A stretch of 19,067 nucleotides of DNA, taken from the NCBI GenBank assembly GCA_009392095.1, contig VFHF01000213.1, forward strand, positions 1 through 19,067, read 5' to 3'. Under the pieces are notes generated by a model. It saw only the letters and a program-made list of their open reading frames with translations, did no database searches and was not told the DNA's origin. This DNA is from SAR202 cluster bacterium (GTDB lineage Bacteria > Chloroflexota > Dehalococcoidia > Lucifugimonadales > UBA3495). Position 1 is the first letter of the stretch; each line of letters begins with the position of its first letter. The position numbers and the translations under genes are program-made. Shown here piece by piece: positions 14,526 to 19,067 of this stretch.

Positions 14526-14565
14526 AAAAACAGGCCAGGCCTTTTCGGGAGCCTGGCCTGTTTTT
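14526..14565 (+). terminator. Strong intrinsic terminator after the molybdenum hydroxylase
   Basis: AAAAACAGGCCAGGC (14526-14540) and GCCTGGCCTGTTTTT (14551-14565) pair over 15 bases around a ten-base loop, with a further ATTT tail. The GC core followed by a run of T is textbook. The A run on the other side would make it work on the - strand too. It starts 12 bases after the stop and separates the hydroxylase from the next gene. Confidence 0.95.
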
Positions 14566-14619
14566 ATTTCAGCCATCACTCAAATAAACAATCAAGCCAA
14601 GGAACCAGGAGTAGCAAGC

Positions 14620-15168
14620 ATGACAAGAGTACCGTACGCCACCAGGGAGAACATGGACGCCGCCGGCCAGGCGATCTGGGACGATATCGAGACCAGCCGG
14701 GGCGGCGTTGCCCGCAATTACGCTGCTCTGCTGAACAATCCACAAGCTTCAGCAGCCATGATTGGGCTGGGGACTTACGCCCGTTACAACACGCCGATGG
14801 ACCCCAGGATCAAAGCGTTGGCAGTCCTCACAGCCGCGCGGGAAGCTTGCGGGCACTATGTTTGGACGGTCAACCAACCCGCCGCCAAAGAGGCTGGATT
14901 ACCTGACGAAGTAATCGCCGCCATTCGGGAGTACCGGGCGCCCAATGGACTGGACACCAACGATGCCGCCATCGTGCAATTCATGATTGAACTGTTGCGG
15001 CAGCACCGAATCTCCGATGCTACCTTTGAAGCCGTGAGGGCGATGGTTGGGGACGCAGGTGTGGTGGATATCCTGGCTGTAACCGGCTACTACCATACGT
15101 TGGCCCACGCCCTTAACGCCTTGGATGTGGACCTGCCGGAGGGCACGAAGTCGGCGCTTACGTACTGA
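14620..15168 (+). CDS. Carboxymuconolactone decarboxylase (CMD/AhpD-like) family protein
   Basis: 182-residue all-helical protein of the CMD/AhpD family. Family pattern: MDPRIKALAVLTAAREACGHYVWTVNQPAAKEAGLPDEVIAAIR (about 60-103), then the second helical pair ending DVDLP. Members include gamma-carboxymuconolactone decarboxylase and the AhpD peroxidase partner. This one lacks the CXXC of AhpD and has a single cysteine (Cys77). The usual W..H after the reactive helix is W82..Asn85, so the activity may differ from both. It is cytoplasmic. CAGGAG lies eight bases upstream of ATG 14620. It follows the terminator with only a 54-base gap, and I see no clear promoter there, so read-through is possible. 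Family firm, function unknown. Confidence 0.8.
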   Translation: MTRVPYATRENMDAAGQAIWDDIETSRGGVARNYAALLNNPQASAAMIGLGTYARYNTPMDPRIKALAVLTAAREACGHYVWTVNQPAAKEAGLPDEVIAAIREYRAPNGLDTNDAAIVQFMIELLRQHRISDATFEAVRAMVGDAGVVDILAVTGYYHTLAHALNALDVDLPEGTKSALTY

Positions 15169-15190
15169 TTGGCTAGAACGGGATAAAAAG

Positions 15191-15248
15191 AGCGGCCGGT
15201 CCGCCGAGGCGGAAGAACCGCTGAAGGAGCGGCACACAACCGGTCGCT
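15191..15248 (+). ncRNA. Candidate three-way-junction structured RNA or leader
   Basis: Outer stem of ten pairs: AGCGGCCGGT (15191-15200) with ACCGGTCGCT (15239-15248), one G-U. It encloses hairpin one, CCGC (15201-15204) with GCGG (15209-15212) and loop CGAG, and hairpin two, CCGCT (15218-15222) with AGCGG (15228-15232) and loop GAAGG. The linkers AAGAA and CACACA are unpaired. A second CAACCGGTCG at 15284-15293 repeats the closing strand (15237-15246) and could pair with the same left strand instead. The segment lies between the CMD-family gene and the single-domain EthD gene (start 15346). It has no T tract, so it is not an obvious terminator. I match it to no known RNA family; chance pairing in GC-rich DNA is possible. 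Confidence 0.4.
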
Positions 15249-15345
15249 GAGCTTTGGATTCTACGGCCAGGCTAGCCTAGCGTCAACCGGTCGGTACACC
15301 CGGAGACAAACCCAAAACTAACAAAAACGCGGAGAAGGGGCCCAC

Positions 15346-15657
15346 ATGGGAGAATACGCCTACCTGGTAATGATGGATATACCCGCTGAATTGGAAGACG
15401 AGTTCAACCGGGTCTACGACACACAACACGTGCCTAACATCGTGAAGGCGCCGGGCGTGAACGGCTGCGTCCGTTACAAAGTGGAGTCCACAAACAAAGA
15501 GGGGATGGCCCGTTACGCCGCGCTATACGATATCGATTCGCCTGAGGTCCCAACCTCTAAAGGGTGGGTAACGGAGTCAGAGAAGGGAGACTGGGCAAGC
15601 CAGATCCGTCCCCACGCAACCAACCGGTCGCATACTATCTATAAAAAAGTCGTCTAG
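15346..15657 (+). CDS. Single-domain EthD/Dabb-like protein
   Basis: 103-residue ferredoxin-like small-barrel protein. The motif DEFNRVYDTQHVPNIVKAPGV (about 17-37) matches copy one of the tandem protein at 7,631-8,290, with the histidine kept, followed by RYAALYDID as the second strand pair. Such domains dimerise, and the product is probably cytoplasmic. GGAGAAGGGG precedes ATG 15346 by about five to six bases. It follows the CMD-family gene by 177 bases that hold the structured segment. It is convergent with the Lrp/AsnC-domain gene, 34 bases away. No reaction can be assigned. Confidence 0.68.
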   Translation: MGEYAYLVMMDIPAELEDEFNRVYDTQHVPNIVKAPGVNGCVRYKVESTNKEGMARYAALYDIDSPEVPTSKGWVTESEKGDWASQIRPHATNRSHTIYKKVV

Positions 15658-15691
15658 ACCGACGGTAACGTAGCCGCGAACATTTTTGTAT

Positions 15692-15922
15692 CTAAGCGGC
15701 GACGCAGGTGATGGTGCGGGTTACTCCGGGGATCGACTGGACCTGACCGGTGACCAAGTCGGCCATAGAGATCATATCCGGCGCTTCCACCAACGCTATG
15801 ATGTCGAATGCACCGGTAATGATGTCCACCGACGGCACGCCGTGTAAGGACCGGAGGGCCTCGGCCGCCTCCCGCGATTTTCCTACCTGGGTCTCGATCA
15901 AGATATAAGCTCTAGCAGCCAT
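15692..15922 (-). CDS. Stand-alone Lrp/AsnC ligand-binding (RAM) domain protein
   Basis: 76 residues that make up just the C-terminal effector domain of Lrp/AsnC regulators, with no DNA-binding helix-turn-helix. Family marks are AYILIETQVGKSREAAEALRS, VDIITGAFDIIALVEA and a terminal VTRTITCVAA strand. Such RAM-only proteins bind small ligands, often amino acids, as ring-shaped oligomers and may alter full-length Lrp partners; none is in this window. GGAGGG is four bases upstream of ATG 15922. It lies 85 bases after the RidA gene and shares its direction and probably its promoter. The gap holds the palindrome CCGGCGCCGG, with no clear terminator. Confidence 0.85.
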   Translation of the reverse strand: MAARAYILIETQVGKSREAAEALRSLHGVPSVDIITGAFDIIALVEAPDMISMADLVTGQVQSIPGVTRTITCVAA

Positions 15923-16007
15923 TGAACCCTCCTACCGGCCTTGGTCGTTGAATGCCTGGTTGAAACCCGGCGCCGGAGCTTGCCTGCCTTTCATTATTCC
16001 CTGGACC

Positions 16008-16394
16008 TTAGTCTGAGATATAGGCCGTGCTGGTGACCTCTACCAGGTTGTTGACGTCCCCAAAGTTGACGACAACGGTGGTCCGGGACGGTCGATCGTG
16101 TGTGAAGAACTCAGCGTAGACCTCATTGAAACCCGGAAGGTCGTCCCTGTTGGTGACGTAGCAGGTGTTGGTCAGAACGTTGTCCATCGACGAGCCGGCG
16201 GCCTCCAAGATCAGTTTGATCCGCTCTAATGCGTACCTGGTCTGCTCTTTGATGTCCTTGCCTGCCTCGCCATTGGTCGGATGGCGGCCGGTGTTTCCGG
16301 CCACGAATACCAGGTTGCCAAGTTTAGTGGCTTGGGACAAGGGCGCCGCTCCGACGGCGACTTTGTCGGTGGAGACGATCTCTTTCTTGGGCAT
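16008..16394 (-). CDS. RidA/YjgF family enamine/imine deaminase
   Basis: 128-residue Rid-family protein, which hydrolyses reactive 2-aminoacrylate and other enamines/imines in the cytoplasm. Marks are APLSQATKLGNLVFVAGNTGRHP near the N-terminus, the Arg104 carboxylate-binding residue in RPSRTTV and the C-terminal VEVTSTAYISD with Glu119. The length equals a usual RidA. GGCAGG lies five bases before ATG 16394. An in-frame GTG at 16469, with GGAG upstream, would add 25 residues (MEFGRPNGRRW...) that are not RidA-like, so I use the ATG. It stands behind the consensus promoter at 16,495-16,522. Detoxification of imines from amine or amino-acid oxidation would fit a catabolic setting; the substrate is not known. 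Confidence 0.85.
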   Translation of the reverse strand: MPKKEIVSTDKVAVGAAPLSQATKLGNLVFVAGNTGRHPTNGEAGKDIKEQTRYALERIKLILEAAGSSMDNVLTNTCYVTNRDDLPGFNEVYAEFFTHDRPSRTTVVVNFGDVNNLVEVTSTAYISD

Positions 16395-16494
16395 GAATAC
16401 CTGCCTTTGTTCGACGATTATTACTGCGGGGCCGCGCCACCTCCGGCCATTCGGACGGCCGAATTCCACACGTGCTCCGTCTTAGTAACTGCCC

Positions 16495-16522
16495 ATTATA
16501 TCTTTGGTCATTGGGGTGTCAA
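16495..16522 (-). promoter_or_regulatory. Perfect sigma-70 consensus promoter for the RidA gene
   Basis: On the - strand TTGACA (16522-16517) and TATAAT (16500-16495) are both exact consensus hexamers, separated by 16 bases. Transcription should begin near 16,488, giving a leader of about 94 bases to ATG 16394. That leader can form a hairpin from ATTCGG (16449-16454) and CCGAAT (16459-16464). This is the best promoter match seen in the window and probably drives both the RidA and Lrp-domain genes. Confidence 0.8.
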
Positions 16523-16567
16523 ACAGCCTCTTGGCATGGCCGTCAAAACCAGGCTTCCACTGCGACA

Positions 16568-16596
16568 TTGCGCGACTGGCGGAAAACCCATAGAAT
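16568..16596 (+). promoter_or_regulatory. Possible promoter of the EF-G-like gene
   Basis: TTGCGC (16568-16573), 17 bases, then TAGAAT (16591-16596, five of six to consensus) on the + strand. The -35 is weak. It would give a leader of about 160 bases that includes the repeat ATTCCGGGTTC (16626-16636 and 16640-16650) and the hairpin at 16708-16732. The 366-base gap from 16,395 to 16,760 has no gene that I can support. Confidence 0.3.
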
Positions 16597-16707
16597 ACTG
16601 CCACATTTCGTGATACGCCATCTGAATTCCGGGTTCGAGATTCCGGGTTCCGGGCGTGACGGCGGATATTAACAACCAGGTAAAGCAAACCCCGTTGCTA
16701 CGTCCAC

Positions 16708-16732
16708 TGGGCCATTACGGCCAGATGGCCCA
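16708..16732 (+). promoter_or_regulatory. Leader hairpin upstream of the EF-G-like gene
   Basis: TGGGCCAT (16708-16715) and ATGGCCCA (16725-16732) pair perfectly around a nine-base loop that itself contains GGCC. It ends 18 bases before the ribosome-binding site at about 16,751 and 28 bases before the ATG. It could adjust translation; no T tract. Confidence 0.35.
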
Positions 16733-16760
16733 TTCCCCATCACCAATATGAAAGGGAGCG

Positions 16761-18809
16761 ATGCCAAACATGGATGCTAAAGACCTGAGAAACGTGGCTC
16801 TCCTCGGCCACTCCGGATCCGGAAAGACGTCTTTGGGCGAGGCCGCCCTGTTCACGACCAAAGCCACCACCCGCATGGGAACGATCTCCGACGGCAACAC
16901 GGTATCCGACTTTGAGCCCGAGGAAGTGAAGCGGGGGAGCAGCATCCAGACAGCGCTGCTGTCGATAGTCGATGCCGATGCCAAGATTAATTTTTTGGAC
17001 ACTCCCGGATACGACGACTTCTTGGGCGAGGTTGTAAGCGCCCTTAGAGTGGTCGAAGGAGCAGTCCTCGTACTGGCCGCACCCTCCGGCGTCGATGTGG
17101 GCACTGAGCGGTCGTGGAACATGTGTGAGGCCGCCGGCATTCCCCGAATGTTCGTGGTCAATAAGATGGACCGGGAAAACGCCAACTTCGCGCGGAACGT
17201 CTCAGACATCCAAGCATCCTTCGGCCGCCAATGCATCCCTTTTCAGGTGCCTCTGGGAGACGCCCAAGAATTCAAGGGCGTTGTTAGCATCATCAATCCC
17301 CCAGCGGATATACCCGCTGAGATTGCTGACGAAGTCTCCGCAGCCCGGGATCGTCTGATCGAAGCTGCGGCCGAGAGTGACGACGATCTGGCTGACCGCT
17401 ACCTGAGCGGCGAACAACTTTCTGTTGATGAGGTAATCTCCGGTGTGCGCACCGCGGTACTAGCCGGCGAATTAGTGCCTATATTGGCCACATCTTCCGC
17501 CCCGGAGGCCATCGGTGTCGAAGAGTTCTTGGAGACCACCCGCTCTTTCTTGCCTTCTCCGGTTGACGGGAAGAAAGCCAGACTCCTCAAGGGCACAGAA
17601 GCGGCGGAATACGAGGTCGACCCTGCCGCCCCGCTGGCGGCTTTCGTCTTCAAGACCACCGCAGACCCATTCGTCGGAAAGCTCTCCGTTTTCCGGGTTT
17701 ATCAGGGATCGGTCAAGAGCAACTCCGAGACCTGGAACAGCAACAAAGAGCAGTCAGAACGCATCGGGCAGTTGTACTTGCCGAAGGGCAAGAACCAAGA
17801 GAATGTAAACGAGATTACAGCTGGAGACATTGGGGCCATCGGAAAGCTGTCGTCCACGGTGACCGGCGACACGCTGTGCAGCCGTGAGAATTCAGTTTCC
17901 TTTCCCAGGATCACACAACCCGTTGGTTACTTCCGAATGGCGGTTACCCCAGCATCCAAGGACGACTTGGACAAGATGTCCATGGCCCTAAACAGAATCG
18001 TGGAAGAGGATCCCACCCTCCAATTCAGCCGGGACGCCAACACCAGCGAGTCATTGATCACCGGCCTAGGAGATGCGCAGATTGATGTCGCGCTGGAGAA
18101 GATCAAACGTAAGTTCGGCGCCGACCTCCGCGTGAAGATGCCCAAAGTGGCCTACCGGGAGACCATTACCAAGATCACGAACAGCGAGTACCGCCACAAG
18201 AAACAGTCTGGCGGTCACGGGCAGTTTGGACATGTCCTGATCCGGCTTGAGCCCCAGGAGCGTGACCAAGGTTTCGAGTTCAAGACTGAGGTTACCGGGG
18301 GCCGCATTCCCAAGGAGTACATCCCTTCGGTTGAAAAAGGCGTAACCAAGGGTCTGGACGAGGGATCGTTAGCCGGGTTCCCCCTGGTCGACCTGAAGGC
18401 GGTGCTCTACGACGGCAGCTATCACGACGTAGACTCATCGGGCATGTCCTTCGAGATTGCCAGTGTCCAGGCACTAAAACAGGGTGTCGGCGACGCCAAT
18501 CCGGTGCTCTTGGAGCCAGTGGTCAAGCTCTCGATTACGGTGCCCGACGCCTATACCGGTGAGGTAATCAGCGACCTTAATGGCAAGCGGGGCCGTATCC
18601 TGGGCATGAACCCCGACAACGGAGTGACTCTTATAGAAGCCGAGGTGCCATTGGCGGAGGTCCAGCGTTACGCTCAGGATCTGCGTTCCGTGAGCCAGGG
18701 CCGGGGCTCCTATTCAATGGAATTCGACCACTACGACCAAGTCCCAGCGAACCTGGAGCCCAAGGTAATCGAAGACGTCAAACGCGCCAAGGAAGAGGAA
18801 TCGGTCTAG
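16761..18809 (+). CDS. Elongation factor G-like GTPase (EF-G2 type)
   Basis: 682-residue translational GTPase of the EF-G fold. The G domain has the P-loop GHSGSGKT (16-23), a switch region with KRGSSIQTA, G3 DTPGYDDF (80-87) and G4 NKMD (134-137), followed by domains II to V and a GRGSYSMEFDHYDQVPA C-terminus. G3 has Tyr84 where EF-G has the catalytic histidine of DTPGHVDF. That change is typical of the EF-G-like paralogue (FusA2), whose mycobacterial member is reported to lack ribosome-dependent GTPase activity. The expected role is a ribosome-associated or regulatory one rather than main elongation. ATG 16761 has AAAGG five bases upstream; ATG 16770 is an alternative. Its TAG overlaps the stop of the convergent pseudogene. 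Confidence 0.92.
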   Translation: MPNMDAKDLRNVALLGHSGSGKTSLGEAALFTTKATTRMGTISDGNTVSDFEPEEVKRGSSIQTALLSIVDADAKINFLDTPGYDDFLGEVVSALRVVEGAVLVLAAPSGVDVGTERSWNMCEAAGIPRMFVVNKMDRENANFARNVSDIQASFGRQCIPFQVPLGDAQEFKGVVSIINPPADIPAEIADEVSAARDRLIEAAAESDDDLADRYLSGEQLSVDEVISGVRTAVLAGELVPILATSSAPEAIGVEEFLETTRSFLPSPVDGKKARLLKGTEAAEYEVDPAAPLAAFVFKTTADPFVGKLSVFRVYQGSVKSNSETWNSNKEQSERIGQLYLPKGKNQENVNEITAGDIGAIGKLSSTVTGDTLCSRENSVSFPRITQPVGYFRMAVTPASKDDLDKMSMALNRIVEEDPTLQFSRDANTSESLITGLGDAQIDVALEKIKRKFGADLRVKMPKVAYRETITKITNSEYRHKKQSGGHGQFGHVLIRLEPQERDQGFEFKTEVTGGRIPKEYIPSVEKGVTKGLDEGSLAGFPLVDLKAVLYDGSYHDVDSSGMSFEIASVQALKQGVGDANPVLLEPVVKLSITVPDAYTGEVISDLNGKRGRILGMNPDNGVTLIEAEVPLAEVQRYAQDLRSVSQGRGSYSMEFDHYDQVPANLEPKVIEDVKRAKEEESV

Positions 18810-19067
18810 GTTCCAAAATTCAGTCCGACGTAAGAGTCCCTGATCTTCTCAGGTCCGGCTCGATTATCTCGCCGCCAGACTCCAAAAGCGTAAGCTAGGG
18901 CGCCGGACGGGCAATTATCCGGCTTGTCGATGATTTTTGCCAGCACTTCGGGATCGCTGCTGTGGCGCCGCATGCTCCAGATATCAGAAACTGTGTCGCG
19001 TCAAAAACCTGAATGCACACAGATTGGATGGTCTTCTTGAATAGATATCTTCCCGGACCTAAAGGTC
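18806..19067 (-). pseudogene. Decayed divergent 4Fe-4S mono-cluster (PF06902/CDGSH-type) gene, cut by the window edge
   Basis: One frame from 19,066 to 18,806 reads ...KISIQEDHPICVHSGF, TGA (19003-19001), RDTVSDIWSMRRHSSDPEV, then DNCPSGALAYAFG, and ends with TAG at 18,806-18,808. CVHSGF[C] and CPSGAL are the hallmark ligand motifs of divergent mono-cluster ferredoxins, often fused to a CDGSH domain. The TGA falls where relatives have the second cysteine. Beyond AFG, family-like text (EIIEPDL...TSD) continues in another frame, which suggests a frameshift near 18,876, and the usual CDGSH end is missing. I infer a pseudogene; the N-terminal part lies beyond 19,067. The last codon overlaps the stop of the EF-G-like gene by two bases. 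Confidence 0.65.

Noticed and set aside
16626..16650. GGTTCGA-containing repeat resembling a tRNA T-arm
   Set aside because: The flanks are a direct repeat (ATTCCGGGTTC twice), not an inverted one, and no acceptor stem, D-arm or anticodon arm can be drawn.
18998..19003. Selenocysteine codon
   Set aside because: Placed as a finding but not as a call: the same gene appears to carry a frameshift and a lost C-terminal domain, so decay explains the TGA more simply, and no SECIS-like hairpin was identified.
1..19067. CRISPR array, defence island, prophage or transposon
   Set aside because: There are no regularly spaced repeats, no integrase or transposase motifs and no nuclease/helicase defence genes in any frame I read.

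Overview
The window reads as a stretch of an uncultured Chloroflexota genome, most likely of the SAR202 type. This is inferred from gene content only: there is no rRNA or marker gene to place it. The mix is typical of that group: an FMN-dependent monooxygenase of the luciferase fold, a CaiB-type CoA-transferase next to a CitE-like lyase, a large molybdenum hydroxylase, EthD/Dabb-like small barrels, an EF-G paralogue and a CDGSH-family iron-sulfur remnant. Base composition is moderately GC-rich and even. No integrase, transposase, tRNA, rRNA or CRISPR array is visible.

Layout. (1) 1-1,859: a left-pointing pair, NAD kinase-like gene then TSUP permease, with a hairpin beyond it. (2) 1,860-2,025: a divergent control region with two mirror-image TATAAT boxes and alternative hairpins, then a right-pointing amidase (2,026-3,441). 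(3) 3,581-4,681: a left-pointing SsuD-like flavin monooxygenase convergent with the amidase. (4) 4,682-4,983: a non-coding gap with a G-quadruplex-like run, a degraded palindromic repeat and a strong 20-bp hairpin that ends the next unit. (5) 4,984-12,082: eight left-pointing genes with gaps of about 10-90 bp: CoA-transferase, CitE-like lyase, tyrosine phosphatase, alpha/beta hydrolase, tandem EthD protein, CDF metal exporter, FixH/YtkA-like membrane protein and CtaG. (6) 12,222-15,657: right-pointing molybdenum hydroxylase, a textbook terminator, a carboxymuconolactone-decarboxylase-family gene, a structured non-coding segment and a single-domain EthD gene. (7) 15,692-16,394: left-pointing RidA and stand-alone Lrp/AsnC ligand domain behind a perfect-consensus sigma-70 promoter. 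(8) 16,761-18,809: right-pointing EF-G-like GTPase. (9) 18,806-19,067: the decayed end of a left-pointing iron-sulfur gene whose stop overlaps the EF-G-like stop.

How the parts may work together (inference): the centre looks like a catabolic island for organic acids or other oxidised organic matter. The molybdenum enzyme would hydroxylate, the CoA-transferase would activate, the CitE-like enzyme would cleave the C-C bond, and hydrolase, amidase and EthD/CMD-type small proteins would be auxiliary. The CDF-FixH-CtaG end looks like metal handling and heme-copper oxidase assembly. The SsuD-like monooxygenase and the TauE-like permease could serve sulfonate use and sulfite export. I found no clear new defence or mobile system. 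The most unusual items are the three-way-junction-like RNA segment at 15,191-15,248, the in-frame TGA at a cluster cysteine in the right-edge pseudogene, and the molybdenum hydroxylase large subunit with no partner subunits nearby.
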